Assembly: GCF_003054175.1 (NCBI RefSeq)
Contig: NZ_QBKN01000013.1
Span: 1 to 64,000, forward strand
Direction: 5' to 3'
Source: Allosediminivita pacifica
Lineage (GTDB): Bacteria > Pseudomonadota > Alphaproteobacteria > Rhodobacterales > Rhodobacteraceae
DNA length: 64,000 bases
Part shown: positions 54,469 to 62,502 of the stretch, in pieces
Position numbering within the stretch: position 1 is the stretch's first letter
Layout: each line of letters opens with the position of its first letter
Translations under genes and position numbers: made by a program
The notes under the pieces: model-generated
What the model was told of the DNA's origin: nothing
What the model saw: the letters and a program-made list of their open reading frames with translations, nothing else
The model's database searches: none

Positions 54469-56349
54469 TCAGGCGGCGTCCTCGCGCCCGCGGATTTCCA
54501 GCGCGGTGAAGAGGGCGGTCTCAAGCTCCTTCTCAAGCTCCTTGGCGCGCTCGATGTAGGCGGTGTTCTGGTCGGCCGGGATCGCGGGATCCCAGAGCTT
54601 GGCCAGTTCGCGCACGGTTTCGCGGTCGTGGTGGAAGAAGGTTTCCTGCGCCACGGCGGCCTCGTACTCGGTCATGCCGATGTTCTCGAGCACGTAGCGC
54701 CCGGCCCGCAGGGAGCTGTCGAACATCTCGCGCACGATGTCGTTCGCGCCGGCGCGATAGAGCCGGTAGACGTGCGAGCGGTCACGGGCGCGGGCGACGA
54801 TGTGCAGGTCGGGGCGCAGGCGGCGGGCATAGGCCACGAGCTTGGTCACCGCCTTGGGGTCGTCGAGCGCCACGACCAGCACGCGCGCGCTGTCGATGCC
54901 TGCGGCGTGCAGCAGTTCCGGGCGGGTCGGGTCGCCGAAGAAGCCCTTGTAGCCGTAGCGGCGCATGAGCTGGATGGTCTTCATGTCGTGGTCGATGATG
55001 ACCGTGTTGTGCCCGGCGGAGCGCACCAGCCGGTTCACGATCTGCCCGAAGCGGCCGATGCCCGCGATGATGACGGGACCCTTCTCGTCGATCTCGTCGT
55101 CGGGGGGCTGATCGGCGCTTTCCTCGGCCATGCGGTTGGAGAGCCAATCGTAGAGGATGAAGAGCAGCGGCGTGATGAGCATCGACAGCGCCACCACCAG
55201 CAGCAGGCGGTCGCCGAGCGGTTCGCTCAGCACGTTCTGCTGAAGCGCGAAGGAGATCAGGACGAAGCCGAATTCGCCGGCCTGGGCGAGGCTGAGGGTG
55301 AAGAGCCACTGGCCCCGTCCGCGCAGCCCGAAGAGCAGCCCGAGGCCGTAGAGGATCACGCCCTTGAGGACGATGAGCCCGAGCGCGAGGCCGACGATGA
55401 CGAAGGGCTCGGAGATGAGGCCGGGGATGTCGATGCCCGCGCCGACGGTGATGAAGAAGAGCCCCAGAAGCAGCCCCTTGAAGGGTTCGATGTCGGATTC
55501 GAGCTCGTGGCGGAATTCGGAGTTGGCGAGCACCACGCCGGCGAGGAAGGTGCCGAGTGCCGGAGAGAGACCCACGGACATCATGAGCGAGCCGATGCCC
55601 ACCACTATGAGCAGCGCGACCGCGGTGAACATCTCGGGCAGGCGGGCGGCGTGGATGAATCGGAAGAGCGGACGCGCGCCGTAGATGCCAGCAAGGATGA
55701 TCGCCGCGATGGCCCCGAGGGTCACGAGGGTGACGCCCCATGCCGGCAGCCCCTCGACCAGCGATAGGGTGGCGTGGGATTCCTCGTGGTGATCACCGGC
55801 GCGCAGGATGGCGCCGTCCTCGCCGAGGCTAATCATGGGGCCGGCGGCCAGCAGCGGCATAATGACGAGCATCGGGATGACGGCGATGTCCTGCGTCAGC
55901 AGCACCGAGAAGGCGGATCGCCCGCCTTGCGTCTGCATCAGCTTCTTTTCGTTGAGCGTCTGTAGGACTATGGCGGTCGAGCTGAGCGCCAGCAGCATGC
56001 CGACGGCCACTGAGGTGGGCCAGGCGAGGCCCAGCAGCCAGCCGCAGGCCGAGACGGCCGCGGTGGTGAGCAGGATCTGCAGACCGCCGAGCCCGATCAG
56101 GCGGTGCCGCATGTCCCAGAGTGCCCGGGGTTCGAGCTCGAGCCCGATCAGGAAGAGCATCATGACCACGCCGAATTCGGCGAAGTGCTGGATGTCCTCG
56201 GTGTTCACGACAAGGCCAAGGCCGGGACCGATCGCGAGGCCGGCAAGCAGGTAGCCAAGGACCGATCCGAGCCCGAGCCTTGCAGCGATCGGCACCGCGA
56301 TGACCGCCGCACCGAGGAAGATCGTGGCTTGGAACAGAAATGAATCCAT
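54469..56349 (-). CDS. CPA2-family cation:proton antiporter with TrkA-N domain (KefB/KefC type)
   Basis: 626 residues. The N-terminal exchanger domain has about 12 membrane helices (GSVLGYLLAGLAIGPGLGLV, FLIGLELEPRALW, SSTAIVLQTLNE). A cytoplasmic TrkA-N/RCK domain begins with VIIAGIGRFGQIVNRLV. KefB/KefC proteins expel potassium under electrophile stress. A regulatory ancillary subunit is not found nearby, so the exact ion and trigger are open. Confidence 0.93.
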   Translation of the reverse strand: MDSFLFQATIFLGAAVIAVPIAARLGLGSVLGYLLAGLAIGPGLGLVVNTEDIQHFAEFGVVMMLFLIGLELEPRALWDMRHRLIGLGGLQILLTTAAVSACGWLLGLAWPTSVAVGMLLALSSTAIVLQTLNEKKLMQTQGGRSAFSVLLTQDIAVIPMLVIMPLLAAGPMISLGEDGAILRAGDHHEESHATLSLVEGLPAWGVTLVTLGAIAAIILAGIYGARPLFRFIHAARLPEMFTAVALLIVVGIGSLMMSVGLSPALGTFLAGVVLANSEFRHELESDIEPFKGLLLGLFFITVGAGIDIPGLISEPFVIVGLALGLIVLKGVILYGLGLLFGLRGRGQWLFTLSLAQAGEFGFVLISFALQQNVLSEPLGDRLLLVVALSMLITPLLFILYDWLSNRMAEESADQPPDDEIDEKGPVIIAGIGRFGQIVNRLVRSAGHNTVIIDHDMKTIQLMRRYGYKGFFGDPTRPELLHAAGIDSARVLVVALDDPKAVTKLVAYARRLRPDLHIVARARDRSHVYRLYRAGANDIVREMFDSSLRAGRYVLENIGMTEYEAAVAQETFFHHDRETVRELAKLWDPAIPADQNTAYIERAKELEKELETALFTALEIRGREDAA

Positions 56350-56468
56350 GTCTCAAAGGGCTCCGGTTCTGGGATACATGCAGGATGCGGTGCATGTGTG
56401 TCCCTGTGCAACCGCTGGCCGCGAAATGACGGGGAAAGATGACGCAGGTTTGAGCGGTTGGCCGCGGA

Positions 56469-57395
56469 TCAGCGGGCGGCGGGCTGGCCACCCTGCGCGA
56501 TCGGGGCCCGGGGCAGCGCCGGGATCAGGCGCGACCAGCGCGGCGTGCCCTCGTCGGGCAGAAGCGCCCGGAGACGTGAGAGGGGCAGGGCCCCGGACAG
56601 AACCCTGCGGTAGAGCGGGAAGACGCCTTCGCGGGTGTAGGGGGACCAGTGGCAGATCCGGCGTAGCGGCGGCGCGATGCGGAAACCGGCGGTTTCAAGG
56701 GCCTCGAGGCTGCGCAGATCGTCGAGCTGAAGCGTCACCATGTTGGGCAGCCGGAGGCCTCCGAGGCCGAGCATGCGGTCGCCGGGGTGGGGCGACGCGA
56801 CGAGGCGTTCCAGCAGGAAGTCGAAGAGGTCGTTTTCGCGGCTGGTGACGTTCAGCACCTGCGTCCCGGGCCCGGCATGGTGCAGCGCGGCTGCGGCGGT
56901 GCCCGAAAATTCGGCCGCGGCCAGCAGGATGCCGCGGGAGACAGTGCCGGGCCGGCTGAGGGCGATGGCCCGAAGGGTGACCCGGGCGCCGAGGGAGTGG
57001 GCGATGACGTGGATCGGTCGGTCTGGGGCGATGGCATGGATGCGCGCGAAGAGCCCGGCCATGGCATCGCCGGCCTGTTCCGCGCGGCGGTGGGCGGCCC
57101 AGATGGAGCCCCGCGCAGACCAGCCGAAGGAGATGCCGAGCCCCTCGCCATATTGGCCCTGAAGGCCGAGGTGGCTAGGCCAGCTTAGGATGCGTGCGTC
57201 CGCACGGGTGGGTTCCGCCGCCTGCAGCGAGGTATGCGGGCAGTGCACCGGGTGGCCGGGCAGGTACTTGTAGCCGTGAACCATCAGCGTCACCGGGCCC
57301 GGATCGGCCTGCAGGGCGGCGCGAAGGCTGCGCGACGCGCCTTCTGTTCCGAGCTCAAGTCCGGTGTCCGTTGCGGTTGCGCGTAGAATGGGCAT
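56469..57395 (-). CDS. DUF900-type alpha/beta hydrolase
   Basis: A 308-residue protein of the DUF900 alpha/beta-hydrolase family: VTLMVHGYKYLPGHPVHCPH near the N-terminus and the serine-elbow IHVIAHSLGARVTLRAIAL. It may be an esterase; no signal peptide is clear. It is divergent from metZ, with the riboswitch region between. Confidence 0.8.
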   Translation of the reverse strand: MPILRATATDTGLELGTEGASRSLRAALQADPGPVTLMVHGYKYLPGHPVHCPHTSLQAAEPTRADARILSWPSHLGLQGQYGEGLGISFGWSARGSIWAAHRRAEQAGDAMAGLFARIHAIAPDRPIHVIAHSLGARVTLRAIALSRPGTVSRGILLAAAEFSGTAAAALHHAGPGTQVLNVTSRENDLFDFLLERLVASPHPGDRMLGLGGLRLPNMVTLQLDDLRSLEALETAGFRIAPPLRRICHWSPYTREGVFPLYRRVLSGALPLSRLRALLPDEGTPRWSRLIPALPRAPIAQGGQPAAR

Positions 57396-57482
57396 GGCAG
57401 TGCTCCACTACATCTTGTGGCGAGCGCCTAAGCCAAGCCTGCAAAGCTTTCGTGAAAGCTTGGTTACACCAACGTGAAGCCC

Positions 57483-57511
57483 TTGATTTGTGGCGGCGGC
57501 GCCTCTATCCG
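57483..57511 (+). promoter_or_regulatory. Candidate promoter for metZ
   Basis: TTGATT (57483-57488) and TATCCG (57506-57511) are 17 nt apart, which would start transcription at about 57517, exactly where the SAM-II aptamer begins. The -10 is weak. Confidence 0.4.
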
Positions 57512-57516
57512 CTTCG

Positions 57517-57573
57517 CACGTGGCGATTTGTTCACCGGATTGCGGGCCACGTAAAACATCCCGCTAAAGAGGT
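57517..57573 (+). ncRNA. SAM-II riboswitch upstream of metZ
   Basis: The sequence follows the SAM-II consensus: CGTGGCGATTTG, then CCGGATTGC, then GGCCACGTAAAAC, then GCTAAAGAGG. The first stem is CGTGGC (57519-57524) with GCCACG, and the 3' GCTAAAGAGG forms the pseudoknot strand. The layout matches the known metX aptamer. S-adenosylmethionine binding is expected to reduce metZ expression. It is followed by an intrinsic terminator hairpin. Confidence 0.92.
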
Positions 57574-57584
57574 CGGACGGAAGG

Positions 57585-57618
57585 GCCCCTTTCGCTTGAC
57601 CGCGACAGGGGCTTTTTT
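57585..57618 (+). terminator. Attenuator-type terminator between SAM-II riboswitch and metZ
   Basis: GCCCCT (57585-57590) pairs with AGGGGC (57607-57612), followed by TTTTTT (57613-57618). It lies 12 nt after the aptamer and 33 nt before the metZ start, so it could be the expression platform, that is transcription attenuation when SAM is bound. Confidence 0.75.
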
Positions 57619-57650
57619 GTTGGGTCTACGCGGCCCTTGAAAGGATCGAC

Positions 57651-58829
57651 ATGGCAGACAAGCGCAAAAGAACGAACCTCGTGCACGGCGGCACGCGGCG
57701 AAGCCAGTACGGAGAGGTCAGCGAAGCAATCTACCTCACGCAGGGGTTCGTCTACGACACGGCGGAGGCCGCCGAGGCCCGGTTCCTCGAAACGGGGCCG
57801 GACGAGTTCATTTATGCCCGCTACGGCAACCCGACGGTCGCCATGTTCGAGGAACGGCTGGCGCTGCTGGAAGGCACCGAGGACTGTTTCGCCACCGCGA
57901 GCGGCATGGCGGCCGTGAACGGCGCGCTGACGGCGATGCTGCAGGCGGGCGATCACGTGGTGTCCGCCAAGGCGCTGTTCGGCTCGTGCCTCTATATCCT
58001 CGAGAACGTGCTGGGGCGCTTCGGGGTCGAGGTGACCTTCGTCGACGGCACCGACCTGAAGGCCTGGGAAGAGGCGATCCGCCCGGACACCAAGGCGGTC
58101 TTTTTCGAGAGCATGGCCAACCCGACGCTGGAGCTTGTCGACATCGAGGGCGTGGCGAAGCTGGCCCATGCCAAGGGGGCGCTGGTGGTCGTGGACAACG
58201 TCTTTTCGACGCCGATCTATTCGCGCGCGGTGGAGCAGGGGGCCGACGTGGTCGTCTACTCGGCCACCAAGCACATCGACGGGCAGGGCCGTGCGCTGGG
58301 CGGCGCGATCCTCGGCACCAAGGAGCACATCCGCGGTGTGGTCGAGCCCTACATGAAGCACACCGGCGGCTCGATGAGCCCGTTCAACGCTTGGGTTATG
58401 CTCAAGGGCATGGAAACGCTCGACCTGCGGGTGCGGGCGCAGACCCAGTCCGCGGGCGAGATCGCCAAGGCGCTGGAAGGGCATCCGAAGCTGAACCGGC
58501 TGATCTATCCCGGTGCCGACAGCCACCCGCAGGGCGAGCTTGTCGCGCGGCAGATCGGGGCGGGCGGCACCATGCTGGCCTTCGACCTGAAGGGCGGCAA
58601 GGACGAGGCCTTCCGCTTTCTCAACGCGCTCGAGGTCATCATCATCTCGAACAACCTCGGGGATGCGAAGTCGATCATCACGCACCCGGCCACAACGACG
58701 CACCAGCGGCTCAGCGACGAGCAGCGCGAGGAACTGGGCATCGGCCCGGGGCTCGTGCGCCTGTCGGTGGGGATCGAGGATCCCGAGGACCTGATCGCCG
58801 ATCTGAAGGGGGCGCTCGAGGCTGTCTGA
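57651..58829 (+). CDS. metZ: O-succinylhomoserine sulfhydrylase
   Basis: A 392-residue PLP enzyme forming homocysteine directly from O-succinylhomoserine and sulfide. The PLP lysine is in VVYSATKHIDGQGRALGG. Other Cys/Met-family marks are FIYARYGNPTVAMFEERLAL, ATASGMAAVNGALTAMLQAG and VVVDNVFSTPIYSRAVEQGA. AAGGAT precedes the ATG. The SAM-II riboswitch and attenuator upstream show control by S-adenosylmethionine. Confidence 0.95.
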   Translation: MADKRKRTNLVHGGTRRSQYGEVSEAIYLTQGFVYDTAEAAEARFLETGPDEFIYARYGNPTVAMFEERLALLEGTEDCFATASGMAAVNGALTAMLQAGDHVVSAKALFGSCLYILENVLGRFGVEVTFVDGTDLKAWEEAIRPDTKAVFFESMANPTLELVDIEGVAKLAHAKGALVVVDNVFSTPIYSRAVEQGADVVVYSATKHIDGQGRALGGAILGTKEHIRGVVEPYMKHTGGSMSPFNAWVMLKGMETLDLRVRAQTQSAGEIAKALEGHPKLNRLIYPGADSHPQGELVARQIGAGGTMLAFDLKGGKDEAFRFLNALEVIIISNNLGDAKSIITHPATTTHQRLSDEQREELGIGPGLVRLSVGIEDPEDLIADLKGALEAV

Positions 58830-58858
58830 CCCCGAAGGGGTGGGGGGAGTGATCCACC

Positions 58859-58895
58859 CGCCCGTTTCGCGCGTACCCTGACAACAAGACGGGCG
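58859..58895 (+). other. Possible RNA stem in the folE2 leader
   Basis: CGCCCGT (58859-58865) can pair with ACGGGCG (58889-58895) in the 129-nt metZ-folE2 gap. I cannot match this to a known riboswitch. Its role, if any, is unknown. Confidence 0.3.
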
Positions 58896-58958
58896 ATTGG
58901 AAAACGCCGCCCAAGTTCTTACGTCTACAGGGAACGCACGGGCAGGGAGCCTGAAGCC

Positions 58959-60053
58959 ATGAACATGCATACGCCGGAAATCGACCGCAAGCCGAGCCGC
59001 GAGGAAGCGGAACGGGCACTGGAACTGCTCCGCCGCTGGGCCGGCAAGGCGAAGGACACCGAGATCGCGGAACTCGACCCGGCCGTGAAGCGGCTGGTCG
59101 AGGGCGCGGACGACTATCCCGCGCTGCGGCGCGAGTATCCGGACGGGTTTACCGTCGACGCCGACTACAAGGAAACGCTGCCGGATCTTCAGAACGGCCC
59201 GGCGGCGCTGATCCGCGGCGAGAACCGCGGTATCCAGCACGTGGGGATTTCCAACTTCCGCCTGCCGATCGCCTATCACACGCGCGACAACGGCGACCTC
59301 GTGCTCGAGACGAGTGTGACGGGGACCGTGAGCCTTGAGGCGGACAAGAAGGGCATCAACATGAGCCGCATCATGCGGTCGTTCTACGCCCATTCGGAAA
59401 AGACCTTCAGCTTCGAGGTGATCGAGGCGGCCCTGGACGATTACAAGAGCGATCTCGAGAGCTTCGACGCCCGCATCAACATGCGCCTGAGCTTTCCCAT
59501 GAAGGTCGACAGCCTGCGGTCGGGACTGGCGGGCTACCAGTACTACGATATCGCGCTTGAGCTGGTCGAGGTGGACGGCGTGCGCCGCAAGATCATGCAT
59601 CTGGATTACGTCTACAGCTCGACCTGCCCCTGTTCGCTGGAACTGAGCGAACACGCTCGGCGCGAGCGCGGACAGCTTGCCACGCCGCATTCGCAGCGGT
59701 CGGTGGCGCGCGTGTCGGTGGAGCTGTCGGGCGACGACTGCCTGTGGTTCGAGGATCTGGTGGACATGTGCCGCCGCGCGGTGCCGACCGAGACGCAGGT
59801 CATGGTCAAGCGCGAGGACGAACAGGCCTTTGCCGAGCTGAATGCTGCCAACCCGATCTTCGTCGAGGACGCAGCGCGGCTGTTTGCCGAGCAGCTTCAG
59901 GCGGATGCGCGGGTCGGTGACTACCGGATCGTCGCCAGCCACCAGGAAAGCCTGCACAGCCACGACGCGGTTTCGGTGCTGACCGAGGGTGATCTCTTCT
60001 CGGCCGACAGCCTTGATCCCAAGCTGTTCTCGACGCTCTTCCACGTGGGCTGA
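58959..60053 (+). CDS. folE2: GTP cyclohydrolase I type 2
   Basis: A 364-residue FolE2 (GCYH-IB) enzyme making 7,8-dihydroneopterin triphosphate for folate. Family segments: RGIQHVGISNFRLPIAYHTR, YVYSSTCPCSLELSEHARRE (metal-site Cys) and ATPHSQRSVARVSVEL. FolE2 often replaces zinc-dependent FolE under zinc limitation; whether FolE1 exists elsewhere cannot be seen here. A strong terminator follows. Confidence 0.95.
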   Translation: MNMHTPEIDRKPSREEAERALELLRRWAGKAKDTEIAELDPAVKRLVEGADDYPALRREYPDGFTVDADYKETLPDLQNGPAALIRGENRGIQHVGISNFRLPIAYHTRDNGDLVLETSVTGTVSLEADKKGINMSRIMRSFYAHSEKTFSFEVIEAALDDYKSDLESFDARINMRLSFPMKVDSLRSGLAGYQYYDIALELVEVDGVRRKIMHLDYVYSSTCPCSLELSEHARRERGQLATPHSQRSVARVSVELSGDDCLWFEDLVDMCRRAVPTETQVMVKREDEQAFAELNAANPIFVEDAARLFAEQLQADARVGDYRIVASHQESLHSHDAVSVLTEGDLFSADSLDPKLFSTLFHVG

Positions 60054-60081
60054 GGCCCGCACAGGAAGCGATGGAGCATGA

Positions 60082-60111
60082 AGCGCCCGGCCCCGTGCCG
60101 GGCGCTTTTTT
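60082..60111 (+). terminator. Intrinsic terminator after folE2
   Basis: AGCGCCCGGC (60082-60091) pairs perfectly with GCCGGGCGCT (60097-60106) over a CCCGT loop, followed by a T-run to 60111. It lies 29 nt after the folE2 stop. Confidence 0.92.
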
Positions 60112-60218
60112 GTGCAGGAATGCTGCAGTGCAGCAAAAATTTGCGATGCGGAAGGGAAATCTTCAGCCCTCGCGCGTTAGCTGGCCGACAGAGGCAGTGC
60201 CGAGGCAAGGAGGCAGCC

Positions 60219-60446
60219 ATGACAACCCCCAACGTCCGCATCGCGATGGGGCGGGAATCGCTCCACGGCAAGATCGACCGATTTTTCACCGAGCGCGGCT
60301 TCGGGGTGAACCCCGACGGATTGCGGCGGGCCCGGATGCGCGAGATCATCACGCTCGAGATCATGAGCGACGCCGAGCTGGCGCACCTGGGTATCGGACG
60401 GGACGAGATCCTGCCTTTTGTCTTCCGCGACCTGCTGGCCGCCTGA
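60219..60446 (+). CDS. Small DUF1127-like protein
   Basis: A 75-residue protein whose C-terminal half (REIITLEIMSDAELAHLGIG then RDEILPFVFRDLLA) resembles DUF1127 small arginine-rich proteins of alphaproteobacteria, although it is less basic. AAGGAGGCAGCC precedes the ATG at 60219. Related proteins have been linked to RNA and metabolic regulation. Function here is unknown. Confidence 0.75.
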   Translation: MTTPNVRIAMGRESLHGKIDRFFTERGFGVNPDGLRRARMREIITLEIMSDAELAHLGIGRDEILPFVFRDLLAA

Positions 60447-60476
60447 TAGGCTTCCCCGGGCAAGCGGGGAAGATCC

Positions 60477-60857
60477 ATGGACGAGATACGCGGTCATTGC
60501 CTGTGCGGGGCCTGCAGCTTCAGCCTGCGGGGGCCGCACAACTGGGTGGCGCATTGCCATTGCGAGAGTTGCCGTAGGGCGACGGCCTCGCCCATGACGA
60601 CATTCATCGGGCACCCGGACGGAGCCTGGAACTGGACGGGCCAGATACCCGCCCGGTACGAGAGCAGCCCCGGACAGACGCGGGGGTTCTGCGCGACATG
60701 CGGCTCGCCCATGTTCTACGCCTCCGACCGCTTCCCGGGCGAAACCCATTTTTATGCGGCGCTGCTGGAGGATCCCTCCGGCCTCGTGCCGTCGGTCACC
60801 TACCATGGTGACGAGGCGCTGCAATGGGCGCCGACGCTCTGTCCTGCTGAAGCTTGA
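60477..60857 (+). CDS. GFA-family zinc protein (second copy in the window)
   Basis: A 126-residue Mss4-like/GFA protein with HCLCGACSF, HCHCESCRRATASPM and GFCATCGSPMFYASD cysteine sites. Shorter than the 18279-18770 homologue. It lies 30 nt after the DUF1127-like gene and just before trkH. Biochemical activity unknown. Confidence 0.82.
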   Translation: MDEIRGHCLCGACSFSLRGPHNWVAHCHCESCRRATASPMTTFIGHPDGAWNWTGQIPARYESSPGQTRGFCATCGSPMFYASDRFPGETHFYAALLEDPSGLVPSVTYHGDEALQWAPTLCPAEA

Positions 60858-60889
60858 CACCCCCGACAGGGGCGACCAAGGCTTCGCGC

Positions 60890-62338
60890 ATGTTCGACGT
60901 CCGTCCTGTCGCCTACGTGATCGGTCTTCTCGTGACCTGCCTCGGTGCCACCATGCTGCTGCCGCTCATGGTCGATATCGTCGAGGGCAGGGGGCAATGG
61001 CACGTCTTTGCCGAAAGTGCCATCCTGACCATGCTCGTGGGCGGGCTGACGGCGCTCTCCTGCTCGGATGCCGGGCGGCAGGGGTTGTCGATCCAGCAGA
61101 CCTTCCTGCTGACATCGAGCGTCTGGGGCGTACTGCCCCTGTTCGGGGCGCTTCCCTTCGTCTTCGGCGCCACCGAGGCCAGCTTCGTCGACGCCTATTT
61201 CGAGGCGATGTCGGGGCTTACGACCACCGGATCGACCGTCTTCAGCAATCTCGACACCATGCCGAAGGGGCTGCTGCTGTGGCGGGGGCTTCTGCAGTGG
61301 CTCGGCGGGATCGGTATCGTCGTTGTGGCCATGGTCTTCCTGCCCGAGCTTCGGGTGGGTGGCATGCAGATCTTCCGCTCCGAAGGCTTTGATACCATGG
61401 GGAAGATCCTGCCGCGCGCGACGCAGATCAGCTCCTCGATCTCGACCATCTACGTGACGCTAACACTCGTCTGTGCCGGGGCCTACCTGCTGACCGGCAT
61501 GAACCCCTTCGATGCCACGGTGCATGCCATGACCACCATGTCGACGGGCGGGTTTGCCAATTACGACGCCTCGTTCGGGGCATTCTCGGGTGCGCCGGAA
61601 TACGTAGCCTCGGTCTTCATGATCCTCGCGGCGCTGCCCTTCGTGCGCTACGTGCAGTACGTGGCAGGCGACCGGGGGGCCATCTGGCGGGATATCCAGG
61701 TGCGCGGTTTCGTGTTCACCATCGGCGCGCTGGTGATTGTCGTGTCGGTCACGCTGCTGGCGGTCTTTCCGCACCATCCCGAACAGGCGGTGCGCGAGGC
61801 GCTGTTCAATATCGTCTCGATCATTTCGGGCACGGGCTATGCGAGCGTCGACTACATGGGCTGGGGCCCGTTCCTGGTCATGCTCTTCTTCTTCATCGGG
61901 CTGATCGGGGGCTGCGCGGGGTCGACCGCCTGTTCGGTCAAGATCTTCCGCTACCAGCTGCTCTTTGCTTCGGTGCGGGTGCAGTTGCGCCGCATCCGGG
62001 CGCCTCACGGGATCTTCACGCCGCGCTATGACGGACGCCCTGTGACCGAGGAGATCCTGAACTCGGTCATGGTCTTCTTCGTGTTCTTCGTCGTGTCGCT
62101 GGGGGTGCTATCGGTGGCGCTGAGCCTGACGGGGCTCGACTTCATCACCTCGCTCTCTGGGGCGGCGACGGCGCTGGCCAATGTCGGCCCGGGCCTTGGC
62201 CCCGAGATCGGGCCGGCGGGGAACTTCGCGGGGCTCAGCGACACCGCGAAATGGATGCTGGCCTTTGCGATGCTCGTGGGCCGGCTGGAACTGATGACGG
62301 TCTACGCGATGTTCACGCTCCGGTTCTGGAGGGCGTGA
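60890..62338 (+). CDS. trkH: TrkH-family potassium uptake protein
   Basis: A 482-residue inner-membrane K+ channel-like subunit with four pore loops, including SGLTTTGSTVFSNLDTMPKG, AMTTMSTGGFANYDASF, IISGTGYASVDYMGWG and ALANVGPGLGPEIG. LLQWLGGIGIVVVAMVFLPE and GLIGGCAGSTACSVKIFRYQ are family signatures. It works with TrkA, which is not encoded here. The ATG at 60890 follows AAGG; a TTG at 60854 would overlap the GFA gene. Confidence 0.94.
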   Translation: MFDVRPVAYVIGLLVTCLGATMLLPLMVDIVEGRGQWHVFAESAILTMLVGGLTALSCSDAGRQGLSIQQTFLLTSSVWGVLPLFGALPFVFGATEASFVDAYFEAMSGLTTTGSTVFSNLDTMPKGLLLWRGLLQWLGGIGIVVVAMVFLPELRVGGMQIFRSEGFDTMGKILPRATQISSSISTIYVTLTLVCAGAYLLTGMNPFDATVHAMTTMSTGGFANYDASFGAFSGAPEYVASVFMILAALPFVRYVQYVAGDRGAIWRDIQVRGFVFTIGALVIVVSVTLLAVFPHHPEQAVREALFNIVSIISGTGYASVDYMGWGPFLVMLFFFIGLIGGCAGSTACSVKIFRYQLLFASVRVQLRRIRAPHGIFTPRYDGRPVTEEILNSVMVFFVFFVVSLGVLSVALSLTGLDFITSLSGAATALANVGPGLGPEIGPAGNFAGLSDTAKWMLAFAMLVGRLELMTVYAMFTLRFWRA

Positions 62339-62350
62339 GGCCGGTTCCGC

Positions 62351-62376
62351 GACCGGAGCCCGGCAAGGCTCCGGTC
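62351..62376. terminator. Bidirectional hairpin between convergent trkH and valS
   Basis: GACCGGAGCC (62351-62360) pairs perfectly with GGCTCCGGTC (62367-62376) over a CGGCAA loop, 13 nt after trkH. A TTTTT run occurs only at 62392, so this is more likely a Rho-assisted or stabilising structure. Confidence 0.6.
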
Positions 62377-62502
62377 CGCGTCAGGCGCTGCATTTTTGAT
62401 ACTTGAAAGACTGCTTCGGCTGCGCAGAGCGGGCGACGCGCAACGGTCGCCTGTGGTCGCGGGCGCCCGATGCACAAGCCCCGGGTGCCCGCGTGAGTGG
62501 CG

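Noticed and set aside
57444-57461. Hairpin AAGCTTT-CGTG-AAAGCTT upstream of the metZ promoter as a terminator
   Set aside because: No T-run on either side and no gene ends there; possibly an operator, but unsupported.
58830-58958. A folE-type riboswitch before folE2
   Set aside because: One 7-bp stem can form, but I could not match the conserved nucleotides of the known motif.
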